Source of the DNA: Candidatus Rokuibacteriota bacterium
GTDB lineage: Bacteria; Methylomirabilota; Methylomirabilia; Rokubacteriales; CSP1-6
Assembly: GCA_003220195.1 (NCBI GenBank)
Contig: QHRT01000247.1
Location: forward strand, 1 to 6,380
DNA: 6,380 bases
Direction of reading: 5' to 3'
In this document: one piece after another, positions 1 to 5,605 of the stretch
How positions within the stretch are numbered: the first letter of the stretch is position 1
How the letters are laid out: each line of letters begins with the position of its first letter
Position numbers and translations under genes: made by a program
The notes under the pieces: generated by a model
What the model was told of the DNA's origin: nothing
What the model saw: only the letters and a program-made list of their open reading frames with translations
Databases searched by the model: none

Positions 1-432
1 GGCGTTTTCGCTGCCGGCGACGTCATCGGGCCGCCGGGCCTCGCGTCGATCGCGATGGAGCAGGCGCGTGTCGCGGTCTGTCATGCGTTCGGGATCGACT
101 TCAAGAAGGTGGCGGACCGCTTCCACCCGACGTACGTCTTCTCGATCCCGGAGGCCGCGTGGGTCGGGCTCACCGAGGAGGAGGCGCGAACCGGCGGGCT
201 CGACTACGAGACCGGTCGTTCGTCGTTCGGAACCAACGCGAAGGCGCGGATCTCGGGCTTCCCGGACGGGCTCGTCAAGCTCGTGTTTCAGTTCGTGATC
301 CACGAGAGCGGCACGATCGAACATTTCATCGACGCGACGTTCGCCGTCCCGACGCGGAGCGAGGCATACAAGTACGCCGCCTACGACGGGCTGACGCGCC
401 TCTCGAGGCGAAAGCCAGCGATGACTCGCTGA
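1..432 (+). CDS. sthA: Soluble pyridine nucleotide transhydrogenase-like flavoprotein, C-terminal part (5' end outside window)
   Basis: The reading frame is open from the left edge and ends at TGA 430-432. It starts inside the second FAD-binding motif (FAAGDVIGPPGLAS, first residues). This is followed by the C-terminal dimerisation domain of the pyridine nucleotide-disulphide oxidoreductase class I family, with VFSIPEAAWVGLTEEEA and, at the end, PTRSEAYKYAAYDGLTRL. The AGDVIG-P-LAS-M-Q-RVAVCHAFG pattern fits Si-specific NAD(P)+ transhydrogenase (SthA), which exchanges hydride between NADPH and NAD+ in the cytoplasm, better than dihydrolipoamide dehydrogenase. The frame runs from KLVF (277-288) straight to QFVIHESGTIEHFID (from 289). 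Family members carry about 24 more residues here, including a GVH-IGE-A-ELIHIG segment. An in-frame deletion of about 72 bp is therefore inferred, which could harm dimerisation. The active-site and N-terminal regions are outside the window, so the exact subfamily is not certain. A 100-bp gap separates it from the next gene on the same strand. Confidence 0.8.
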   Translation, partial: GVFAAGDVIGPPGLASIAMEQARVAVCHAFGIDFKKVADRFHPTYVFSIPEAAWVGLTEEEARTGGLDYETGRSSFGTNAKARISGFPDGLVKLVFQFVIHESGTIEHFIDATFAVPTRSEAYKYAAYDGLTRLSRRKPAMTR

Positions 433-522
433 GCCGACACCATACAGCCCCCGTCCCCCGCGATCGAATGACCGACGACGACTCGTCGCGAGCCGGCGAA
501 GTGATACGCTCCGACTTTCCAG

Positions 523-527
523 GGAGG
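523..527 (+). promoter_or_regulatory. Ribosome binding site that decides the aminotransferase start
   Basis: GGAGG lies 5 nt before ATG 533. A GTG at 530, directly before that ATG, would leave only 2 nt of spacing, so ATG 533 is the better start. Confidence 0.6.
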
Positions 528-532
528 ACGTG

Positions 533-1489
533 ATGGCCCGCTACACACACTTCAAGGTCTGGCTGGACGGCAAGATCGTCGACCCCGAGGACGCGAAGCT
601 CAGCGTCTTCACCCTGACCGTCCTGCGCGGCGCGAACGTGTACGAAGGCCTGCGCGCGTACTGGAATCCGGCGAAGAAGAACCTGTACGTCTGGAAGCTC
701 GACGAGCACCTGAAGCGGCTCCGCGACAGCATGAAGGTGATGCGGATGCAGCTGCCGTACTCGATCGACGATCTGCGCGCCGCCGTCGTCGAATGGCTGC
801 GCGCCAACGACTTCCACGACGACGTCCACTTCCGGCTCGTCGCGTACTTCGGTGACGGCGGCTCGGGTGGCGTGAAGTCGTACAGGCCGGACGAGATCGA
901 CACCGGCGCGTTCATCCTCGGCGGGCCGCGGCCGCACGACGACAAGCTCGAGCGCGGCTTGAAGATGGGCGTGGCGACGTGGCGGCGCATCGCCGACGAC
1001 GTCGTGCCGGCGCGCGTGAAAGCGGGTGCGAACTACCAGAACAACCGGCTCGCGGCGGTCGAGGCCCGCGAGAACGGGTTCGACGATGCGATTCTCTTGA
1101 CGCAGGGCGGGAAGGTCGCGGAGGCCACGGGCGCTGCGGTGATGATGGTGCGCGACGGCCACCTCGTCGTGCCGCCGGTGACCGACGGCGTGCTGGAATC
1201 GATCACGCGCCGCTCGGTGCTCGAGCTCTACGCGCGGCAGTACGGGCGCCCCGCGGTCGAGCGCTCGATCGATCGCACCGAGCTCTACGTCTGCGACGAG
1301 ATCTTGATCGCCGGCTCGGCGGAGGAAGTGACGCCCGTCGTCGCGGTCGATCGCATGACGGTCGGCGACGGCACGCCGGGGCCGATCACGAAGACGCTGC
1401 AGCGCCTCTTCTTCGCGGCGGCACGTGGCGACGATCCGACGTTCGCCACGTCGTTGACGCCGGTGTACGACGTCAAGGAGGCGCCGTAG
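533..1489 (+). CDS. ilvE: Branched-chain amino acid aminotransferase (class IV, PLP-dependent)
   Basis: This is an intact 318-residue protein, close to the usual IlvE length of about 300-310. It is a fold-type IV PLP enzyme predicted to transfer the amino group between glutamate and the branched-chain 2-oxo acids in the last step of leucine, isoleucine and valine synthesis, in the cytoplasm. Visible motifs are YEGLRAYW (37-44), matching the F/YEGIRAY block; RVKAGANYQNN (161-171) with the expected Schiff-base lysine K163; EATGAAVMMVRDG (197-209) with the conserved Glu; ITRRSVLEL (224-232); GSAEEVTPVVAVD (261-273), matching the G-AAEITPV block; and GPITKTLQ (283-290). The start is ATG 533 with GGAGG 5 nt upstream. 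The last 17 bp overlap the convergent gene on the other strand. Related class IV enzymes (D-amino acid aminotransferase, aminodeoxychorismate lyase) are less likely because the motif set is IlvE-like, but substrate is inferred from family only. Confidence 0.88.
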   Translation: MARYTHFKVWLDGKIVDPEDAKLSVFTLTVLRGANVYEGLRAYWNPAKKNLYVWKLDEHLKRLRDSMKVMRMQLPYSIDDLRAAVVEWLRANDFHDDVHFRLVAYFGDGGSGGVKSYRPDEIDTGAFILGGPRPHDDKLERGLKMGVATWRRIADDVVPARVKAGANYQNNRLAAVEARENGFDDAILLTQGGKVAEATGAAVMMVRDGHLVVPPVTDGVLESITRRSVLELYARQYGRPAVERSIDRTELYVCDEILIAGSAEEVTPVVAVDRMTVGDGTPGPITKTLQRLFFAAARGDDPTFATSLTPVYDVKEAP

Positions 1490-2381
1490 CGTCGTAGATC
1501 GGCTCGCGTGTCGAGGGGGCGTCGCCTCGCGTGCGATCGGCGGACTTCTGCAGCAACACCTGGTACAGGCCGAGCGAGCTCGTCTCGAACGCGACGGCCG
1601 AGCACGTCAGGTAGAGCCGCCACGTGCGGTACACGCGTTCGCCGACGATCCGGCGAGCCTCGTCGGCGCGCGCCTCGAGCCTTTCGATCCACTGGCGGCA
1701 CGTGCGGGCGTAGTGCAGGCGCAGCCCCTCGACGTCGAGGATCTCGAAGCGCGCACGCTCCATTTCGGTCAGCGTCTCCGTCAGTCCGGCCAGATCGCCG
1801 TTCGGAAAAACATAGCGGGTGAGGAACTCGGTATGGCTCGTCGGCTTCCAGGAGAACGCGTGCGTGATCCCGTGATTGAGGTAGAGCCCGCCGGGCCTCA
1901 GCATCTCGTGGACGCGCGCGAAGAACGCCGGATAGTTCGGGATGCCGACGTGCTCGATGACACCGACCGCGGCGATCTTGTCGTAGCGCGCGTCGGCCGG
2001 AAGATCGCGCACATCGCGATACTCGACGCGACACCGCGAGCCCAGATCGAGCGTAGCGATGCGCGCCGCCGCGAAGTCCGCCTGCGCGCGCGACAGCGTC
2101 ACGCCGTGCGCGCGAGCCCCGTAGTGCTGCGCGGCCCAGATGGCGAGGCTGCCCCAGCCGCATCCGATGTCGAGCAGCGTCTCGTCCGGCGCGAGCCGCA
2201 GCTTCCGGCACACCAGGTCGAGCTTGTCGGCCTGCGCCTGCTCGAGCGTGCCCTTCGGATCGCGGTAGTACGCGCACGTATACACCATGAGCGGGTCGAG
2301 AAAGAGGGCGTAGAAATCGTTCGACACGTCGTAGTGATGCGCGATCGCCTGCGCGTCCCGCTCTCGTGCCCTTGTCTTCAC
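1473..2381 (-). CDS. Cyclopropane-fatty-acyl-phospholipid synthase, SAM methyltransferase domain only (split enzyme, catalytic part)
   Basis: This 302-residue protein covers the catalytic domain of the CFA synthase / mycolic acid cyclopropane synthase family, which transfers a methyl group from SAM to a cis double bond of a lipid acyl chain. It begins directly at the domain boundary with HHYDVSNDFYALFLDPLMVY (15-34). Expected residues are present: C36 in YTCAYY, the SAM motif DIGCGWGSL (71-79), E143 in GVIEHVG, H170 in LYLNHG, RYVFPNGDL (189-197), and Y257 in RLYLTC. E. coli Cfa is 382 residues; the missing N-terminal domain is encoded two genes upstream at 3499-3891. Mycobacterial enzymes of about 290 residues also lack it. 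The start is GTG 2381-2379 inside the overlap GTGA with the upstream TGA, with AAGGAG at 2395-2390, 8 nt away. The frame is open further upstream but that part is antisense-like noise. The 3' end overlaps the convergent aminotransferase gene. The product may be a cyclopropane or a methyl/methylene-branched chain. Confidence 0.9.
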   Translation of the reverse strand: MKTRARERDAQAIAHHYDVSNDFYALFLDPLMVYTCAYYRDPKGTLEQAQADKLDLVCRKLRLAPDETLLDIGCGWGSLAIWAAQHYGARAHGVTLSRAQADFAAARIATLDLGSRCRVEYRDVRDLPADARYDKIAAVGVIEHVGIPNYPAFFARVHEMLRPGGLYLNHGITHAFSWKPTSHTEFLTRYVFPNGDLAGLTETLTEMERARFEILDVEGLRLHYARTCRQWIERLEARADEARRIVGERVYRTWRLYLTCSAVAFETSSLGLYQVLLQKSADRTRGDAPSTREPIYDATAPP

Positions 2382-3502
2382 GCGGCCGTCTCCTTCATGC
2401 CGAAGATCGAGTCGAAGACGATGCGGCGTCGCGCGGGCGCCGACCCGAGCACGAAGCGAACAACCGACCTGGCCACGGCGTCCGGCACTCGCGCGACCTG
2501 TCGTCCGAGCCAGCCGGGCTCGCCGGAGCCGTAGAGCCGTGTGACCTCGCGCGCGTATGCGTCGAGCGGCGCGCCACGCCGGAGCCATCCGAGCACGGCA
2601 TCGGCGGCGAGCCGCCCGGTCTTGATCGCGGGCCCAATGCCTTCGCCGCTCAGGTCGGCGGCGAGACCGGCGGCGTCGCCGACGAGGCAGAATCGCGGCC
2701 CGGTGAGACGGCGCGGGGCCTGCCGGCGCACGACGTAGGCGTGGCCCTTGAACGGCGCGAGCGCGAGGTCCGCCGGGAGCCGCCCGTTCGCGCGCAGCGC
2801 GGCGACGAGCCGGTCGCGGCGACGCGGAAGACTGCCGTCGGCGGCGCCGGTACAGCCGATCCCGATGTTGATCCAGTCCCCCTTGGGAAAGAACCACCCG
2901 TAGCCGCGCAGATCGGGCTCGAGGAAGAGCTCGGGCGCGTCCATGAACGCCCCCAGCGTCGCGGCGCGCTCGGACGAGAGCTCGGTTTCGCTTTCCTGAG
3001 CGGCGACGACTTCTTCGCGCTGCTGGACGTCGCCCAGCGCGCGCGCGATCGGGCAGCGATGCCCGCCGGCGCCGATCACGACCGCGGCGTCGAAGTCACC
3101 GCTCTCGGTCGTCACGCACACGGCGTCCGCGGCGACGTCGACGCCGGTGACGCGAAGGCCCCATCGGACGTCGGCGCCGGTGGCGGCGGCACGCTCGAGC
3201 AGGAAGTGATCGAACTCGCGGCGCAGGATGCCGTAGCTCGCCGGCCGTCGCCAGCGCGTGACGTGCCGCGCGCCCTCGAACCCGAGCGTGCACCGGGTGA
3301 ACGGCTGGATCGTCAGGGGATACTTCGCGGGATCGACCTCGACGTCCGCGAGCGCGGCCGGCGTGACCCAGCCCGCGCAGACCTTGACGCGCGGGAAGAC
3401 GAGGGCGTCGAGCACGAGGACGCGCGCGCCCGTCCGGGCGAGCTGCCACGCCGCCGTACTGCCACCCGGTCCGCCACCGACGACGATGACGTCGTGCGTC
3501 AC
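2378..3502 (-). CDS. FAD-dependent oxidoreductase of the geranylgeranyl reductase family
   Basis: This 374-residue flavoprotein is the middle gene of the operon. The N-terminal dinucleotide-binding motif is GGGPGGS (9-15), after strand DVIVVG. Family-typical blocks follow: PRVKVCAGWVTP (37-48), matching the PR-K-CGG region of geranylgeranyl reductases; RREFDHFLLERA (94-105); GYGWFFPKGDWINIGIG (200-216), a strong match to the GYGW-FPK block; and LVGDAAGLAADLSGEGIG (273-290), the second FAD motif with the SGEGI signature. Members reduce C=C bonds of isoprenoid chains or act on other lipid-like substrates. The real substrate here is unknown. Its position between the two halves of a CFA-type methyltransferase suggests that it acts on the methylated acyl chain. 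The start is GTG 3502, whose bases overlap the upstream TGA as GTGA, with GGAG at 3514-3511, 8 nt away. It ends with TGA overlapping the next GTG. No signal peptide or clear membrane segment is seen. Confidence 0.88.
   Translation of the reverse strand: MTHDVIVVGGGPGGSTAAWQLARTGARVLVLDALVFPRVKVCAGWVTPAALADVEVDPAKYPLTIQPFTRCTLGFEGARHVTRWRRPASYGILRREFDHFLLERAAATGADVRWGLRVTGVDVAADAVCVTTESGDFDAAVVIGAGGHRCPIARALGDVQQREEVVAAQESETELSSERAATLGAFMDAPELFLEPDLRGYGWFFPKGDWINIGIGCTGAADGSLPRRRDRLVAALRANGRLPADLALAPFKGHAYVVRRQAPRRLTGPRFCLVGDAAGLAADLSGEGIGPAIKTGRLAADAVLGWLRRGAPLDAYAREVTRLYGSGEPGWLGRQVARVPDAVARSVVRFVLGSAPARRRIVFDSIFGMKETAA
2390..2395 (-). promoter_or_regulatory. Ribosome binding site for the methyltransferase-domain gene
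   Basis: AAGGAG on the minus strand lies inside the last codons of the flavoprotein gene, 8 nt before GTG 2381. It sets the start at the domain boundary and fits translational coupling through the GTGA overlap. Confidence 0.6.
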
Positions 3503-3891
3503 GACGGGGTCTCCGACCGCGCGCCGGGCAGCAGCGCGACCGATCCGGCCGCGAGCAGGAGTCGCAGCCGCTGCGCGACCGGCAGCCGGATCTCTTCGAG
3601 TGCGTTCGCGACGTGCATCGCGGCGAACAGGTCACCCTCGACGTCGATCGCGCTCTCCACGTATGCCTCGCCGAACGCGAGCGGCGTCGGATCGCGCATC
3701 AGGGCCACGAACGTCTCGGCCGCGTGAATGACGACGGTGAATGCCGGTGTGCCCGCGCCGAACGCGACGACCGTGCCGTCCCACAGACGGAATGCGAAAT
3801 CGCCCGGGACGGCGCCGAACACCTGGCGCAGCACGCGCACAGCTCGATCAGCGAGACTCGCGAGACGAGGCACCGGCGCTGGCCTCCGCAT
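3499..3891 (-). CDS. CFA synthase N-terminal domain protein (split enzyme, non-catalytic part)
   Basis: This first gene of the operon gives 130 residues if ATG 3891 is used. It matches only the small N-terminal domain of bacterial cyclopropane-fatty-acyl-phospholipid synthases: DFAFRLWDGTVVAFGAGTPA (31-50) and LAFGEAYVESAIDVEGDL (71-88). The second corresponds to LGLGESYMDGWWECDRLDMF in E. coli Cfa. In full-length enzymes this domain precedes the methyltransferase domain and is thought to help lipid contact or dimer function. Here the chain stops after a short hydrophobic helix (104-122), and the catalytic domain is a separate gene two positions downstream. Such proteins are often labelled only as hypothetical. 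The start is uncertain. ATG 3891 has only a poor G-rich run 13 nt upstream, whereas GTG 3873 (124 residues) has GGAGG 9 nt upstream and may be the true start. The stop overlaps the next start as GTGA. A fragment left by gene breakage is less likely, because the operon spacing is tight on both sides. Confidence 0.78.
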   Translation of the reverse strand: MRRPAPVPRLASLADRAVRVLRQVFGAVPGDFAFRLWDGTVVAFGAGTPAFTVVIHAAETFVALMRDPTPLAFGEAYVESAIDVEGDLFAAMHVANALEEIRLPVAQRLRLLLAAGSVALLPGARSETPS

Positions 3892-3907
3892 GAGAGCAAG
3901 ATTTCCC

Positions 3908-3933
3908 CCCTGGGCATGGACCCGTGCCCAGGG
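3908..3933. repeat. 26-bp imperfect palindrome between divergent genes
   Basis: An 11-bp arm (3908-3918) is followed by the loop GACC and a complementary arm (3923-3933). Ten pairs are perfect; the 3917/3924 pair is a T-G wobble. It lies 17 bp before the first operon gene on the minus strand and has no T tract on either side, so it is not a classical terminator. It could be an operator for a dimeric regulator or a leader hairpin that hides the G-rich stretch before the start codon. Confidence 0.5.
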
Positions 3934-3941
3934 CCGCCTGC

Positions 3942-3948
3942 TATAGTA
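3942..3948. promoter_or_regulatory. Candidate bidirectional -10 element
   Basis: TATAGTA reads TATAGT on the plus strand (5 of 6 to TATAAT) and TACTAT on the minus strand (5 of 6). It is one of very few AT-rich hexamers nearby. On the plus strand it ends 7 nt before the expected start of the enolase-type gene at 3955, which would give a leaderless transcript. On the minus strand it would start RNA near 3936, leaving a leader of about 45 nt that holds the palindrome. No convincing -35 box was found in either direction. Confidence 0.4.
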
Positions 3949-3954
3949 CGCCTC

Positions 3955-4308
3955 ACGAAAATCACCGGCATCGAGACGTTCGTCGTCGACACTGGCTTCA
4001 CGCCACACCGTCCGTGGCACTTCCGCGCCATCCGGACGGAAGACGGCATCACCGGCTACAGCGAGTTCGGATCGGAAGGGGTCACGCGCGGGCTCGTCGG
4101 CCTCATGCAGGATCTGGGCGCGCGGCCGATCGGCAAGGATCCGACGGCGGTCGAGAAGCGCTACATCGATCTCTCCCGCGCTGTCCGCCAGGCGTCGTTC
4201 GGAGCGACGCAGCAGGCGCGCGCTCGCCGGCCTCGAACTCGCGCTGCGGGACATCGCGGGCCGGGTAGGGCTACGAGCCCCGCGAAGAAGTGTCGGCGGG
4301 CTCTGGGG
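3955..4308 (+). pseudogene. Enolase-superfamily (mandelate racemase / muconate lactonizing type) gene remnant
   Basis: From 3955 the plus strand reads TKITGIETFVVDTGF, then WHFRAIRTEDGITGYSEFG and LGARPIGKDPTAVEKRYIDL. This is the N-terminal capping domain of mandelate racemase/muconate lactonizing enzyme family proteins, which abstract a proton alpha to a carboxylate. The first codon is ACG where relatives have ATG. After GATQQA (ends 4218) the match moves to the +1 frame at 4220: ALAGLELALRDIAGR, then a weak GGLW near 4300. So there is a net one-base insertion in the GC-repeat 4216-4222. Beyond about 4308 no family match remains. The TIM-barrel with the catalytic Lys and metal ligands (roughly the last 250 residues of a protein of about 370-400) is missing. 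An in-frame ATG at 3916 exists but sits inside the palindrome and has no ribosome binding site. Non-functional as an enzyme. The right end is approximate. Confidence 0.78.
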
Positions 4309-4420
4309 AGCTGCACCGTCACTCAATCATCTGATTCGCCCGAAGCGCCAGAGATTGGAAATCGCTGGACCGAGCGCCTTGGCTGCCTTCGAATTGATCA
4401 CCAGTTCGAGCCTGGCCGCG

Positions 4421-5314
4421 CTACGCGCGCACGGCGAGACTTGCATAGTCGCGCGTCACCATCCGCCCGGAGAGTCCACGCGCGTCGATCCACTGGAGCG
4501 TCCTGGCGAATTCGCCGGCGTCGAACGGGGTGAAGACCATTCGCGGGCTCTCGATGATCTGTCGCGGATCGATGCTGGCCTTGAACAGCTTCTCGAGACG
4601 CGGCACTTCGCGCCACAGGTAGTGCAGGTAGTCGTCCGGGCGGCGGTCGAGTTCGTCCTGTGCCAGCCGCATCGCCTGTACGAATCTGCCGATGTCGGTG
4701 TCGGGAATCGCCACACTGAAGTAGTCGAGCCGCTTGAACGTGCCCTCCAGGACCAGCCGCATCCCGTGGTGCTCGGCGATCTGCCGCAGCGGGCCGTGCG
4801 GAATGTCGAGCAGGTTGGCCGCTGGCACCACGCCTTCGAGCAGTTCCTTGAGCCGGGTATAGAACGCGGCATCGGAGTGCCGGGCGGTCGTGAAGTGCAG
4901 GCGAATGTCCTTGCGGTCGATGTGCCGCTCGAGCGCCTCGACGGTCGAGAAATGACTGCCGGTGAGCTCGGAGACCGCGATCGGCTTACCGGCGAGATCG
5001 CCGGGCACCGTGATCCCGGAATCGGCCCGCGCATAGATGCACAAGTGGGCTTCGGTGTAGAAGTCGGGGATGAACCGGCCGGCTCCAGCGCCGGTGCTCA
5101 CCAGCACGCCCCAGCTGCAATCGCAGAAGCCGGTCGGCCCCGTCGCCACCATCTCCTCGTGCGCCTGGCGTACGAAGCCCCCGGGACTCAGCTCATCCCA
5201 CTCCGGCGGTGAGCCGCGGAAGCGGTAATCGAGGCCCACCTCGTCGAAATAGCCACGTTCGACAGCGACCCACTCGTGTAATCGCTTGGGCTAGTCCTGC
5301 GGCATGATCAGCAT
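4421..5314 (-). pseudogene. Periplasmic-binding-protein-like (NMT1/SsuA-type) gene with in-frame TAG
   Basis: The frame runs from ATG 5314 to TAG 4421-4423, 297 codons, interrupted by one TAG at 5293-5291 (codon 8). The residues on each side read MLIMPQD and PKRLHEWVAVERGYFDEVGL, which together look like the first strand and helix of a type 2 periplasmic-binding-protein fold (W-A-E-GYF-E-GLD pattern). This argues that the stop is internal. ATG 5314 has GGAGG 5 nt upstream (5324-5320), whereas the GTG at 5239 after the stop has none. The body has VPGDLAGKPIAVSE, a long C-terminal helical region with FSVAIPDTDIGRFVQAM and a WREVPRLE segment, as in ABC-transporter substrate-binding and related decarboxylase-like proteins. 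No signal peptide is seen, so it may be a cytoplasmic relative or have lost it. Ligand unknown. If translation restarts at GTG 5239, a 272-residue protein lacking the first strand would result. It is convergent with the enolase remnant. Confidence 0.7.
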
Positions 5315-5605
5315 CTTCGCCTCCGCATCCTCCTTCGGGTGGCCGACGCCCCGCTGCGCGGCACGTCTCATCCAGCGCGTCCTGCGGGGCAGCGAGAGCA
5401 CGGCTGCCCGGGGCAGCGGTTCCGCTCGCTTTGCGGCGCGTGACGAGCCAGGTCAGGCGCCGCCAATCAATAGCACGGCATTCGCCTCTCCTATCCTTAC
5501 TTCCCGTCTCCCAGGGCACGACGCCAGCAGCCGAACGCTGCCGTTGACCCGCGCGTGGCCGACCGAGCCCAAAGCGAGGGAGGCGGAGGGCGGGTCGAAC
5601 ACATG
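5315..5605. other. 291-bp stretch without a recognisable gene
   Basis: No frame on either strand gives a family match. A minus-strand frame (5519-5193) is open but has a low-complexity Arg/Gly/Ala-rich composition and crosses the remnant downstream, so it looks non-coding. The interval holds the upstream region of the binding-protein remnant, a 15-bp palindrome at 5403-5417, and a purine-rich run near 5577-5594. It may contain a degraded upstream gene that can no longer be recognised. Confidence 0.5.
5403..5417. repeat. 15-bp perfect palindrome with one central base
   Basis: GCTGCCC and GGGCAGC flank a central G. As RNA it would form a short GC hairpin without a T tract. It lies about 90 bp upstream of the binding-protein remnant, so it could be an operator, but a chance match in GC-rich DNA is quite possible. 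Confidence 0.3.

Noticed and set aside
476..488. Short dyad CGACGA-C-TCGTCG before the aminotransferase gene
   Set aside because: It is only 6 bp per arm, made of a repetitive CGA pattern common in this DNA, and has no T tract to make a terminator.
1482..2897. Upstream extension of the methyltransferase gene to 2897 (474 residues)
   Set aside because: The extension would lie in another frame over the flavoprotein gene, is Arg-rich without motifs, and a GTG with AAGGAG at proper spacing sits exactly at the domain boundary (2381).
2366..3727. Long plus-strand open frame of 453 codons
   Set aside because: It is antisense to the well-supported flavoprotein gene, has an Arg/Gly/Asp-rich composition without any family motif, and is expected in GC-rich DNA where third-position bias keeps antisense frames open.
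4275..4303. Possible hairpin (GAGCC-CGC with GCGGGCTC) near the end of the enolase remnant
   Set aside because: It needs a bulge, has a long loop, lies within former coding sequence and has no T tract.
4355..5212. Plus-strand open frame of 285 codons opposite the binding-protein remnant
   Set aside because: No domain or motif is seen, and the minus strand gives a clear protein family pattern over the same bases.
5291..5293. Amber recoding (pyrrolysine or other) of the in-frame TAG
   Set aside because: Nothing else in the window supports it; four intact genes show no in-frame TAG, and the neighbouring genes are also broken, so mutation or sequence error is simpler.
5193..5519. Minus-strand open frame upstream of the binding-protein remnant
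   Set aside because: Its composition is biased, it has no recognisable motif, and it overlaps the start of the remnant in another frame without a sensible end.
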